Shown one piece after another: positions 23,466 through 35,767 of a stretch of 64,000 bases of DNA. This stretch comes from Cercis canadensis. Lineage: Eukaryota > Streptophyta > Magnoliopsida > Fabales > Fabaceae. A model generated the notes under the pieces. The model did not search any database and had not been told where the DNA came from. It saw only the letters and a program-made list of their open reading frames with translations. Made by a program: the position numbers and the translations under genes. Positions within the stretch are counted from its first letter, which is position 1. The number at the start of each line of letters is the position of its first letter. The stretch is taken from positions 248,001 through 312,000 of the forward strand of contig QAOA01003946.1 in the NCBI GenBank assembly GCA_003255065.1, read 5' to 3'.

Positions 23466-24245
23466 TCATCCATGTTGTCCAATCATTTCCATTTTAGGTA
23501 ATAAATCAGATTTTGATCCAGCTTGTGAATCAGCTAAATCAAGCACATCACCAATTTCTTCAGCAAGCAAGACATTTGGAAAAGAACCATGTTCAATTGT
23601 CTCAACGTCTATCACCTTGGGACTTGAATCGATTCTAGGGACAATAACTTCCTTGAGGTTCAAGGTTTTCTTCTGCTGCTGTAGCATTTTCCTTCTGCTA
23701 TGTGTTTCTTGCATCACTGCCCTGGAGGCACCATTCTCTTTATAATGTTTCTCACTTGCCTCTGCATTCTGGTCTTGATCTTCTAATAAGCCAATATCCT
23801 CAATTTGTTTCCCCATATCTTCACTCTCTTCCTCTTCATTTTCCTCTTCCCTCTCCTTGTCTTCTTCATCAATCAAGTCCTCTACCTCCTCAGTTTCTTC
23901 CTCTTCTGCTCTATCTTGATCATTTCCAATGATTTCACCATTAGCACCTGCTCTTCGTCGCTTCATTTTTTCAAGTTTGCTGTCTTCTGCATCATCTATC
24001 AAATCGTCTTTCGTCTTTCCCCAAGGTTGGAAGCCTTTCCTCCCAAGTTTTATGGTTTCATGCCCAATCCCCAGCTTTTCAAATATCTTTGCAGAGCTTT
24101 CCTCATATACCTTCTTCTTATCAAGAGAGTGTTTGAGTTGGTAAAGCAACCAGATGCCAACAGCAATCAACAGAAATATTTGAAAACCATGCTTTACCTT
24201 GAAGCCTTTTGTCCTCTGATTTCTGCTAGGTGATTGCTTCAACAT
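23466..24245 (-). CDS. Acidic single-pass membrane protein, function unknown
   Basis: One exon of 259 aa with a clear ATG at 24245. A basic N terminus (residues 1-19, SPSRNQRTKGFKVKH) is followed by one hydrophobic segment at about 21-37 (FQIFLLIAVGIWLLYQL) with no cleavage site, so a type II signal-anchor topology is likely. Residues about 85-160 are a long Glu/Asp-rich, probably coiled or disordered stretch (EEEETEEVEDLIDEEDKERE). The C-terminal part has a basic patch (SRRKMLQQQKK) and ends GQHG. The FKVKH plus transmembrane start recurs in plant proteins of unknown function. I can assign no enzyme fold. A leader intron of about 0.9 kb (about 24285-25179) is likely. Confidence 0.75.
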   Translation of the reverse strand: MLKQSPSRNQRTKGFKVKHGFQIFLLIAVGIWLLYQLKHSLDKKKVYEESSAKIFEKLGIGHETIKLGRKGFQPWGKTKDDLIDDAEDSKLEKMKRRRAGANGEIIGNDQDRAEEEETEEVEDLIDEEDKEREEENEEEESEDMGKQIEDIGLLEDQDQNAEASEKHYKENGASRAVMQETHSRRKMLQQQKKTLNLKEVIVPRIDSSPKVIDVETIEHGSFPNVLLAEEIGDVLDLADSQAGSKSDLLPKMEMIGQHG

Positions 24246-24284
24246 GGCTTATGCATCAAGTGCTTTACCCAGTATCAGCAGCAA

Positions 24285-25380
24285 CTGGTAAAAGAGCCTG
24301 AAAAACTAGATCAGCAACAAATCAATGGAAAGCATAAATAAGAAGAACCTTATACACTATGAAGCCAAAATCCCCTCTTCAGGAGAAATTAAGCATTCAG
24401 CATACATAAAGAAAATAATATTCTACCATAGTGAAGCTCAGAAAACAAAAGAATGATAATGAATGATGCCTTTTCTCCTTCCATTTTTTTATCCTCTCTT
24501 CGGATGAATAATTCATGTTAAAATTTACAGCTTGTTTCACTACGTTCATTACAGTGAAGATCCCTGCTTCCTTGAAACACATGTATTGGCAATGTTAGTC
24601 CTCAGAATCTAGTATCCTCACTTCTCCACGTTTGTTTACAAATTCGAAAAAGGGTATTCAAATGGAACTGAAAAGAAAAGCCCAACAGGTACTCGCAGGT
24701 GAAAAAATGAGAAAGCTGCATTGGTTCGTCCAACACTCTCCTTCACCCATAAAGTAACCCAAGATTTCTATAGTTTACGCTTTAATTGAACAGAGTGGTT
24801 TACGACCACTACTTATATTATCTAAATTTTCTAAAAAATTGAGAGAACCCAGAAATAGAACAATGCAAATGCAACTGATGATGTTACTATATGTTTAAAA
24901 AAGTTCATTGACAGAGATCCACAGACCCATGTACCAAATCAATATGGAAAGCATCAAAGGTTAGTTTCAATTTCTAAACAACAAAAAGCACAAAAATTTC
25001 CTAATTAGGATATACTGCTACTTTTAAGTCGGAGAGCTTCATACTACAAGCTATGGTCATATAAATTAGATAGCAATTATACAAATTCAGAGAGTGAAAT
25101 AGAAGCGAAGGTCAAATGAAACTATTCAAATACCCAAAGATCATCTCAGAAAATAGAAGCAACTGAACAAGAAAAGTACCTCTAAAAAGTTGGGTGATAG
25201 ATTTCTTGAAGATTTGAAAACTTAGAGCATAATGAGGGAAGTTTTTATATAAGAAGCTAAAACAGTGAGGAAAATGGCTCTGGTTTAGAGCTTCATTGTG
25301 TGGTACCTCTGTGGCTAGTGGCGCTGTTTGGTAGAGCGAAGAAAGCAAACTCCATAACCAGAGAGAAGAAGAGAGAGAAG
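24285..25380 (-). promoter_or_regulatory. Probable 5'UTR exon, leader intron and 20-codon upstream ORF of the acidic membrane protein gene
   Basis: On the minus strand, AGAG|GTACTTTT at about 25180 is a plausible donor and CTTTTACCAG at 24285 a plausible acceptor. The stretch upstream (25190-25400) is CT-rich like a plant leader. It contains a 20-codon frame starting at 25355 and stopping at 25293 (MEFAFFALPNSATSHRGTTQ). The leader model is inference; no transcript evidence is available here. Confidence 0.4.
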
Positions 25381-25399
25381 ATAGCGAAAGCTCATTTGT

Positions 25400-27212
25400 G
25401 ACATTGAGGTCACGGGTTAGTCACAATACATACATGTACTACTACGTGCTAGGTTAGGGGGCACCGGATTGCTTGCCTGGCCTTTGGGGCATTTGGATAT
25501 GGGGCCTCGGTGGAATCTGACGACTTCGTTTTGAAGAGGGAGCATTTATTACTACCCATTAAATTTATTCCGCCATAGCAGGGTGCGTTTGGTATAAAGA
25601 TTTCCATATTTAATGCCACGTCATTGCCTAGTCTTTTCCCGAAATTTCTTGAATTTAATAAGTGAACATGTGTCACCCTCCTCCATATAGAATAGAGCGA
25701 AGTTATAAGGGAAAACAAATTTGTTTTTTGAGGAGGGAAATTTTCTTTTTAATATAAAGTAAGTGTATCAATTAATTAATGGTTCTCGCTAGTTTAATGC
25801 AAGATAAGATGAGTCTCCTAATTGGAAGACCACACGTATTGAAAACCTTTCATTGTCCAGAGATAAATGAGACTTAGAGGAAAATTACCTTTCTACATTG
25901 TCTACCATTCCCATTTTTCATCAACTGCCAACTACCATTTTGTATCCTTATGGGTTATGGCACATCACCTTACCGACAATTTTTTTATTGTCTCTAGGAA
26001 GAAAATATTTTTATCTAACTTAACGTTTTCTGATAGTTGCCATTACAATTTACAGACAACTCCTTTCCTTCCTTCACGTCAAAAAAAGAGTTGTAAATTA
26101 TTTTTTGGATATTTTTTAAAGAAAAAAAATAAAAACTCAAAACATAAGACATTGATGACAAAGTGAAAGACTAAAATAAACATACACTGGCCACGACATC
26201 AGAATTCTGAAGAGCTTCATAAAGGATGGTGAATTGGTGATGACGATGAAAGGGCGACTGGCTTCATAAATCATAACTTAGCTTCACAATACTGATATTG
26301 TCTCAGTACCATAATCAAAAGTGACAATAAATGCTCCTCAGTCTCAGTCTTCACCAAAAATGAGAACCAAACAAGAAATGCAACTCAGATTCATTTCCCT
26401 CTCTAGTCTAGGTGGTCCCAATTAACGAAAAACCGCTCAAAGCACTTCATTTCATTTCCTCTCTGGAAAACCTCTCACAAATCACAAGGGAGGCTCTTAA
26501 CCTGTTTGAGCTACCAGTAAGGTCCATGCACACAAGGTGCTTGAAAATTTTCGTCACTGAAATGTCTGTGTCAGTTGTGCTAATAATAAACAATAAACAA
26601 AAAGGGGAAAAATTGGGAATATTTTGTGTATAAATGAGATCATAAGGCACGTATGCTGTCGTCGCTGTTGTATATCCCTTCGAGGTGGGCTATAATGCAC
26701 AGCCTCTCTGAATTCTGATGCACATATCTTGTAAGATACGAAAACAGAACTGTCTGACATATACTTCTCATACCTCTCCCACCTTCTTATCTCGTTTTTG
26801 CAATTGAATCCAATCCCAATACCATTAAACATCTTTCACAAGTTAACATCCTTCACCCCCACTTTCTCAGGTCTTTTAAAACAAGAGTAAAGAAAAGGAA
26901 AGAAAATACCTAGAGTTCTTTATCATGGTTAATTATATATATTCATATAATTATAATTACTATCTCTTGTTTGTAAGGTGAAATTTGCAGTACATAGTAA
27001 AAGAAAACGAAAGATATAGTAAGATGGTTGGGATATACAAAAGAAGCTGATAAAGAAAAAAGAGTAAAAAATACGTACCATTCTTGCCAGAACTCTAGCA
27101 TATACAAGGTGAAGGGTAAGATGGGTGTGCGTGTGAGAGAGAAGAGGGGTTTTGTAGTTGAAGTCATACATTGTTTTTTCCCAAATAATATATGGGTATT
27201 TTCCACTTTGAA
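25400..27212. other. Spacer and 3' flank of the EPFL gene, nothing recognised
   Basis: Several minus-strand frames of 60-100 codons are present (for example 26554-26832) but none has a recognisable motif or good coding bias. Part is probably the 3'UTR of the peptide gene at 27213-27884. Confidence 0.35.
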
Positions 27213-27884
27213 TCATGGATTGTAAAAGTTGTCCCCACACTTGCATTTCCAACTCATGGGCTTGTAGTTGGAAATGTCATCTCCTCTGGAGTATGCAATG
27301 GTGGAGATTGCTGTTGTCGCAGAGTGGCTTCTATGGCTCTGGACTTGAGGTACAACTGGGACCTGAACTGCTTCACAGTGCACACAATTTCTGCATCTTC
27401 TTTCACACTTGGGAGGGCTCGACCCTATCTGAGTTCTTTCCACCATCACTAACCCCTCCTCTTTCATGCCCTTCTGCATATATAGTTACTATCCTACGTT
27501 AATTACTGCCATTTTGGGACATAGAAAAAACAGAGGAAAGAAGCTCATAAATCATGAGCTTAAAAAACAACAACAAAAGAACTAGAAGAAGAAGGAAAAA
27601 AAAAAAAAATTCACTGTTTTATATAAATTTCCTACCTGGGCAGCCTCAATTAGCTTGGAAATTGCTCTTCCTTCATGCAAATACTTGGGAAATTAGCAAA
27701 GTTGGATACGAATGTGAAAAAAACTTTTTCTTAACATTTTTACTAACATGCAGGTAGAAGCCAACTAACCTTCAGCCATGAACCCAACATGGGTCAAGAT
27801 TGAAGATGAAGCAAAGAGAATGAGCAAGTATATGATCATTTGTCTATATTTGTGCAAGCATATGCAAATTAGAGTGCTTCCCAT
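27213..27884 (-). CDS. EPFL2: EPIDERMAL PATTERNING FACTOR-like secreted peptide precursor (EPFL2 type)
   Basis: EPFL peptides are secreted ligands of ERECTA-family receptor kinases that control stomatal patterning and organ growth. EPFL2 acts at leaf margins and in ovule spacing. Three exons, 27770-27884, 27636-27670 and 27213-27473, join in frame to 136 aa. Exon 1 gives a signal peptide (MGSTLICICLHKYRQMIIYL followed by a hydrophobic core to HVGFMAEG). The 35-nt exon 2 gives GRAISKLIEAAQ. Exon 3 carries the mature domain with six cysteines: GSSPPKCERRCRNCVHCEAV, then a loop of about 38 residues, then SRGDDISNYKPMSWKCKCGD and the terminal NFYNP. The NYKPMSWKCKCG ending and the long loop favour EPFL2 over EPFL1 or EPFL4-6. 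A TATTTAAA near 28130 is a possible TATA box. The exon 2 acceptor is the least certain junction. Confidence 0.82.
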
Positions 27885-28149
27885 CTTCTTAAGGAAAGAG
27901 AGTGCAGAAGGAGAAGGGAGCAATTGTTTGGAATGAGAACACTAAAAACTTGAAAGGAGGAGAAAAATGAAAGTAGACAAGAACTGTGTGGGTGCAAGAG
28001 AGAGAGTGGAAGCGGTGGATATGTGGCATAACAGAAGGCAGTGAAGCTGAAATTCTGAAAAAGTTGTCCCAGGATGGGGTCAGAGATTGAATGCCACCTC
28101 TATAATGCAAGAAGGATCACTCTTTTACCCTTTAAATAATTTCCCCATC

Positions 28150-31004
28150 AATTGAGAAAGGCGGAGAGCCAAAGGGGTGGTGCCATGAACGTTATTATGT
28201 TAAGAGAGTAAGAAAGGAGAAGGACCTCACTCACCCTCGTTTCCTGAGCCCCCTAAAAACTCTAACTTGTACCATATGGGGCAAAAAAAACCTTCAAACT
28301 AAGTCCTGCAATAAAGTAAAAAAGGCAGGACAGTGCACATAGCAACTATACGAAAATACAACAAGGGAAAAACCAAAACTCATAACGAAGTGCACAGGAG
28401 AGCAACCAAGGATGAGGATTGAAGTTTCATGGGTTTTCACACATTCATTTTTACACTTTATTAGGTAAGAATCTGCTCATCTCTATTCCAACACGCAAGA
28501 ATCTCTTTTATATTTCCCAAGCAAGTCACGGAGGGTAGGTTTGTACCTAAAATACCAAATAATGGGTATTTCAGAGATTGATCTTACCAGCAAATATAGG
28601 TATATATATATACTAATATCAGTTCACTCAACTAAAATGGAAATTTTGATGGTCACTATTCACCAATTCAGTTCATTTTCATTGCAGGTTTGGGTAGATT
28701 TATTGTTTTGTGTGAGTATTTGCTATTTGGAACATCTAAATGTATGTGTGACTGTGGTGTTCATCATTATCACTTTCCTTCAATTTAGCTGAAATGTTGG
28801 GACAGTGGGTCAATTGGACCATTACACTTACATTATTTATGACTCGTTAGTCTGATGAAGATTAAAGAGTGCCTTTTACTAAGGACTCGCTGAGGTCAAC
28901 AGTTGCATACTATTAGAAATCATGTGCCACTGCTACTTTAAGCATAACATGGAAAGCATGATGAAAATTATGCATGCCAAAGCTGTTGTTTTCTTGTTTC
29001 GTTTTTCGTTTTCCCCTCTAAACCTGATCATTTTCACACTCACGTACAATACATTAGTGAAAGATGTCATAACTCATAACTATGTATTACGTCATAAGTA
29101 GAGTAGGAAGTAATTTTTTTTTTCTTAATATGCATTGGAATTAGAGAACAAATTTACGTAGTTGCAATTTGCAAACGGGGGCTTTAACTGAACATATAAA
29201 AATGAGGTTAAATAATTTCATTTTAATTTGATTAATTTAGTTATGATAAGTGTATTGATAGTGGGATCTACATATTTACTTAACTTGCTATAAGCAAAAA
29301 TTTTATTTATTACAAATCAGCCCCAAATTTTTTTAAAAGTCTTATTTTCCTATAATCTCCTACTGTAGTAAGACAAGTCTTTCCTTTTTTTTTTTTTTTT
29401 TTTTTNGTCTTTCCTTTTTTTTTTTTCCAGCTTCAAAATATTTGATATTAGGTAGGAAAAACAGTGTCGTTCTATCATAACTTTAAGGAATTACACCCCA
29501 AAAAAATAAATTATACAAGCTAAAAAAAGTTTGGTTTCTACCTTTTAAATTTAACATAATAAAATTTTAAATTAATTAAATAGTCAGACATAATTTCTTT
29601 CTACCTTTTTATTTTTGTCTTTTATATTCGGGCTAGTTTTTTTTTTCTCTTTTGAATCCAACCCCTCCTTTAGCTATTTTGATGGTTTTACCTTTATTTA
29701 TCCATTTTGTACACACCAAAAAAAAAAAAATTTGTCGAGGAAAATGTACACACATAGAAAAAAAAATTTATTTGCATCTTGGAAAAAAAAAAAGGTTTTA
29801 ACGTATCAACGACAAGAACTTAGTTGTAGAAATCATGATATTTTGGGAGTCCACATCCAGTTGCAAATATAAAACAAGAAGCAATATAAAAAAAGCGCAA
29901 AACTTTGAAATTCAAAGTTAGGATTTATCCCATTTTCATGTAAAAATTTACCATTCAAATTCTAATTGTAAAAAATAAAGAGTAAGAGAAAAAAGTGAGA
30001 TTTACTCTTTTCAATTTTTTGACTTATTTTTTACACTATTATTTTTTCACTCATCTTAATCTATTTATTAATGTATATTTTTAAATTTTATCATGCTTAA
30101 AATTTAATTTAAAATTTTGAATCTTTATGTATAAATTTGAATATAATTCTTTAAAAACATTTCATAAATTTGTTTGTGAAAAAAATGTAAATTGAGAGAA
30201 ATATTATACTTTGTGTATTCTTAACTTTAACATAATTTAATTATTAAAAAAAAAAGCTTTAACATAAATTATTATTTTAAGTGGGGTGCTAATATTATTT
30301 TAGTTAAATTAGTGAGTCACATTAATATTGTCATACAAGTTGATAAATGACCAACTGAACAAGTAACCAGAATTAAATATCCACTATTAGATTTGGCACA
30401 TAGTACAAAAAACGGTAGTGATTGTGTCACCTAGAATGAGGTTATGTAACCCCATATTTTTGCCCGGAGTAAATTAAAGGTCCCCTTTGCAAATACATGT
30501 AAGTAGACTTTATAATTTTTTGCAAGTTGAGTAACTTTTTTTTTTTTTGAGATTTTATAATTTTTGTTTGTAGAAAAAAAACTACTTAATTATGAAAAAT
30601 ATTTTTTTTTGTAAAACATTATTTATTTATTTATATTTTTTTTCTGTGATCACAGAGGAGTATGGAAGGTCTTTCCTGTTGCTTTTTTTTTTTTTTTTAA
30701 GGTAGGGGAAAAATAAATGAACTTTAAATTTGTTATAATTTTTTATGTCAAATTTAGTTATTCAATTGTAACAAATTTTAGTTATTCTGATATGAAATGT
30801 TAAAAAATCAAAATCAACAAAATTTTAGAAATAAACTGAACTGCAAATTTTCCTAAATAATCTAATTATATGCTACATACAAAGAGTCAAAGGAAAAACA
30901 TTTGAATATTTTAAAATATTGCTTTATCTTATGAGACAAAGGACTGAAACTGAATTAACTTGCGAAGTGAGATCAACTCCGCATAAAACGATTATTAAAA
31001 GACA
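28150..31004. other. AT-rich spacer
   Basis: No coding or RNA gene is supported. The sequence is dominated by A/T runs (for example near 29388-29427 and 30685-30702) and short broken frames. The left end is the promoter side of the EPFL gene. Confidence 0.45.
29377..29428. other. Single-N assembly join in a poly-T run
   Basis: GTCTTTCC followed by a T run occurs at 29377-29405 and again at 29407-29428, with a single N at 29406 between the copies. It has the same duplicated-flank structure as the other single-N sites in this window. Confidence 0.75.
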
Positions 31005-31327
31005 ATAAAAAAATTTCTCTCAATGAAATAAATTAGCACTGTCGAAGAAGAACATTTTTATATTAAAAAAATAATAACGTCAAAATAAATAGAGAGCCAA
31101 TTTGGGCCCTAAAGGTGCCGATTCTTTCCAACTTGCTCTAATAGAACAAAAATTCAGCGGGCTGGNATAAAAAAATTTCTCTCAATGAAATAAATTAGCA
31201 CTGTAGAAGAAGAACATTTTTATATTAAAAAAATAATAACGTCAAAATAAATAGAGAGCCAATTTGGGCCCTAAAGGTGCCGATTCTTTCCAACTTGCTC
31301 TAATAGAACAAAAATTCAGCGGGCTGG
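31005..31327. other. Single-N assembly join with a 161-bp duplicated flank
   Basis: The 161 bp at 31005-31165 are repeated at 31167-31327, either side of one N at 31166. I see a single difference (C at 31043, A at 31205). This is best explained as overlapping contig ends, perhaps from the two haplotypes, that were abutted instead of merged. It lies about 110 bp beyond the stop codon of the DUF676 gene, in its 3' flank. Confidence 0.88.
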
Positions 31328-31438
31328 AAAGCCCACACACCACCCCTTCTCCTTCTCTCTTTTTCTTTGGCATTTCAAGAATCTCCCTTCCTTTCTGATT
31401 GCGAGTTGAGAAGCCATGTTAAGAGTGGGCCGCAAAAA

Positions 31439-34400
31439 TTAACTATTCAAATTGTCTATCATATGTTGGACCACATCCGCTCCAGCTGAATTGATACAGT
31501 AGGTTTTCACCTGAATAACAAAAGAAAAAGAACAGCAAATAGAATATTCGTTAAGACAAATGGTATATAGAATCAGCATAGGTTGCAATTGCAAAAGTAG
31601 ACAAATGGTATGTGATAGTGTAGACCAGTCATGGTTGTGCTGGTGTTAGGAAGAAAGAGAAGAAGGGAAGGGTTATGTTTCTGCATTACGTGCTTCAACA
31701 AGATGAAGAAATAAACTTGCCTGAATGGTACTATGCGCGAGATATTTCTGTCTACTACCACTGAAGCTAACATCAACACGATCCCAGCTCATTTTTGTTA
31801 AGCCTCTGATCATTTCCTCTACAAGTATTGTTATATGTCAAATTTTTGTAATGATCTAAAAGACACAATAGAAATAGTAGTCAATATTGTGGTGTTGGAA
31901 GTGTCTTCGTACACAGTTTTGTTCAAGTTTACAGCTTTTAGTAGTCATTCTTCACAAATTTTATGAGGGATTATCAAAAAAGCTCTCCTTAGAGCAGTGT
32001 GGCTTGGCAAAATCTAAGAAGTTTCAGCTAACTAGCACTTTATTAGTCAGTGCAAAGAGGTGAAAATACCTTCCATGTCAATTTTCTCATTCCCATTGAA
32101 TTTGGTTTCGGCAGGAACTTCCTCAGGAACATAAGTATATTTTGCTGTCTCTACATTTACAACATGCGGGTATTTCTCATGTCTTGAAAGATGCTGACGC
32201 TGAAGAAAATCTAGTCAGATATAATTTAAATAAACAATAATTTACTCAAGGAGCTGCATAATTACCTTTGGGAGCTCGTGTCTACGCCTTATAGAAGATG
32301 TACTCCATCCAACAAGTTCTATTCAAGAGTCAAGGTTGCTCATGTAATCACTAGAGAGTCACAAGTATATAGTGATACAGCAACCAATAATTACTTATAC
32401 TAAATTAATTTATTGTCCCTCACCAAGATTAACTCTGTATATGTAACACCCCAGTATTCTAAATACTCAGAATTCGGCCTAAGCAAATAAAGCAGGGTGG
32501 AAGGATACGGTCATGACGAACATTTGCATAGGCAACACGATGTTTGAAGGACTGCAAAGCAGATCTGCAGAGAAAAGAGGTCTCATGTGCTTGTATGCAT
32601 GATTGACTAGAGCTACGGGTAAGTCACAAAAATCAAAGTTACCAAACTATGAATCTTACAGGAATTTCATATCTTCACGATCATGAACCATCTGAAGAAG
32701 AAGGGGAGGCTTTCCATTGTCATTATCAGTCAAAAAAAGATGTTGTCCTGTTCTACCAAGAAACCATGAAAAACGAGATGCTGCTTTCTCCAAAGGTTGA
32801 AATCCAAAAAACATTGGGACCTGAAATATCCAGAACCATGTTATGAAGCCATTGTTCCACCAGAGACAAATAAGACAGATAAATTTAACGCATTTGTATT
32901 GTCAACTACCATTTACCACTAATGCCCATCATGAGTAGCGAAGGTAGCCCCACATAGTAAAGAAAATCAGAAGCTATAAGTATTCAAACTAAATCATTTG
33001 CAGTACTTAATTTGCCAAAAACCCTATAAGTTCAGAAGAAACTGCTAGATAAATAGAATAAGTTGACAATGGCAACATCTCACATAATATATTGGGACTA
33101 GAAGCATACAGAAATCAGAGTCTTCATTCTACTGGAACAAACCAAAACAAATTGTCATCTACAAGTTACAACAAAGAGACTAAAATGAACAACTACATAA
33201 TTAACAAGAAAGCTAACCTGTCATGATAAACACAGAATAAATGTCTAAGGCACCAATAGCACCCACCTGTTTATGCCCTCTTGAACCAAGGTGTGGGGTT
33301 GCAGAGGTTATAAAATTTATGGGCTCCAGTCCTGCAATTTTTCCTTCATATTTCCTTTCGTGACATGCTTGATCTGAATTATCACTCCCACGATGTCCAT
33401 TGCCCTGAGTTAAAATGTCTCTGCTGTAAAGCTTGGCTATTGCATACCTTGCTACCAGGCCACCTAAAGAATGTCCAACAAATGAAATTTTCTGAACGCC
33501 TGGGCGACGTTTTATAACTGAAATAACCTGGGAAAAGAAAAGGAAAAGTAATTCTTTATCTTCCAGGTTTGATGCAATGCATTCAAACTCTAAAAAGTGA
33601 AACAGGAGCAGCCTTGCAAAAATACAGACAGATACATGGCTACTACTGAAAGCCAATAATAACTACAGATGCAAAAGGAATTACAAAAACTGGTTATTGA
33701 CTGACAAATTTGTTACTCACCTCCTCTGCTAATCTCTCTCCCATTACATCGACTCCATCAAATGTCAACATTGAAGGATTACTATCACTGCCTGCATTGC
33801 ACATTGGTATATGCATTTCATTTCAAGATACAAGCTAATTTTACTAACTCTTTCCAAACCAGCGACAGAGAATAGAAAGAAGATAAATTTGACTGCTTCT
33901 TTAGACTTTTAAGCCCATTAGAAGGTAAGGAAGTTGGGGGAAGAAACCAAGGTGAGTGCTTCTATATACATGACCATCTATCTAGTTGACTTGCAGACTA
34001 GCAGAAGCTCAACCAACATTACACATTGCTATAATCAAGTTGCAAATAGTTAATTACAAGACAATTATAACCCTTGGACTGATGAACTGTACTAACCCTC
34101 AAGTGGATGTTATTCCTAAAAATGAAAAATTGCTGAGTACCAGGAGTGACCTCACTTACAAATAACCCAAAGGTAAATACCACACTGCACAGTTCTCATA
34201 GTGGTTAATCATGACCTTGAGTAGTACAGGTACAGCTGATTTTTGGTTTTCCTTTTTATAATTACACTAAGATGCACATTGCTGATCAATGATACTTGGC
34301 ATCAACAATGCTACTTCTAACTGCCTCTACCTAATACAGCATTGTATTCAAATAGAAGATAGAAAATTGCTTTTATGTTTTGGTAAAGGTAGGCAGGTTT

Positions 34401-35190
34401 TTAAGGGTGTTGCTGCAATGACCACTATAATGGAAGCTTGTTCATAGATCACTGAGACAGGTCTGATAACAAAATGCCTTAGTTAGGGACCAAACATTAA
34501 AAGCAATCACGTATCAATCTCTTTGCAGAATGCAGGGACAAAACAAATACAAAGATACATATAATCCATTTTGGAATTACAGTTACCTACAAAGAAAGCA
34601 AGAAAATAATGCAGAGACCAACCATCCGATGACTGATGCTAATAACTGGACACAAGAGAGAAAAATGAGCTACCAGGATTATATGGACTTACAATGTACA
34701 ATAACATCCTCCGGATAATTCTTCAGGAACTGCTTTGCAGCAAACTTCCAATTCTGAGCACTGCAAGTGCAAGAAAGTGATATAAATATGTATGTAGAAA
34801 ATAAAATAGAGCTAAAGCATAAGCACATAACAATTGTTGTAATCTTTGGGTACGTGGTTCTGATCAGACAGTTTAGGCAACAACTTCTCATAATGAAAAA
34901 TGGGGAAAAACACAGAGAAGGTAAAAGCCCAGTTGAACTAACCTGCCTATAAGACCATTGACCGTTATAATCAAGTGGTTGGGATTGGGACACCTTCCTG
35001 AAGCATCAACAATCTCCATATCAAAACCATCCTCAGTCGCATCACGTTCGATTCTAAAACAAGCAAATTTTGGCAAATATGAACCCCTCTTGCTCTTCTT
35101 CTTACTCCCTTTGTTCCTTATATCATTCAGCTCCTTCTTCTTCTTCGACCCACAACCCTCTTCAACCTCTGGTACTCGTTCAGTATCCAT
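31439..35190 (-). CDS. DUF676 putative serine esterase / lipase-like alpha/beta-hydrolase
   Basis: Ten exons on the minus strand join in frame to 405 aa: 34953-35190, 34693-34760, 33721-33791, 33267-33527, 32660-32820, 32509-32574, 32266-32318, 32070-32199, 31721-31818, 31439-31510. The nucleophile elbow is the GHSLGG of KISFVGHSLGGLVARYAIAK, and HLIITVNGLIG near the N terminus is the first strand. NFITSATPHLGSRG and a conserved C-terminal half (SFSGSRQKYLAHSTIQVKTY) are typical of plant DUF676 proteins. The first 45 residues are a Lys-rich, low-complexity extension. There is no signal peptide, so it probably acts in the cytosol or on membranes; its lipid substrate is unknown. Intron 9 (31511-31720) uses a GC donor (GCAAGT). 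Confidence 0.9.
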
Positions 35191-35767
35191 GGAAGCGACA
35201 AGATTCCAGCACCAAAAAAAATAAAAATAAATAGACGAGTTCTTCTTCGGCGGCTCTTGTTTTTGGTGTAGTTTGTTTGCGGAAAGCAGGTAAAGGGCAG
35301 AGCGGGCTCGTTGGAAGCGGTTTAAGTAGTTAGATACAGTGTTGTGATTGAGAAATCAAGTGCCTTTGATGGGACCGACACCGCCATTGCCGGTCCCCAC
35401 TCGAAGACGAAGATGAAGACGAAGCTGCCTTTAGATGACATTCAACTCCTTGACTCTGACCTTTCAATTACAACCATTTTTTTTCATATCAGAACTACGG
35501 CTTGTACATATTAGCATGCGATTTAACTTGAATCTTTTCTAATAGATCGAAATTTTATTGCGAAATCCTAAATCATACAGGCCTGAATAAATTTCTCAAA
35601 ATAAAAAAAGATATCCTCAAACGAAAAAAAATTATTTTTTGAATGAATCACGTGGGATGGTGTCAATTGGGAAGGTCTGGCCGCTGTGCGTTTCTTCAGG
35701 TTTCAACTTTGTGTTACCGCCGTCATCCTATCTCTCACTTGAATGGAGTAAAAAATAATAAATATTT

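Noticed and set aside
26554..26832. Minus-strand 92-codon frame starting MFNGIGIGFNC
   Set aside because: It looks mildly protein-like but has no motif, and its position fits the 3' flank of the EPFL gene. Not supported as a gene.
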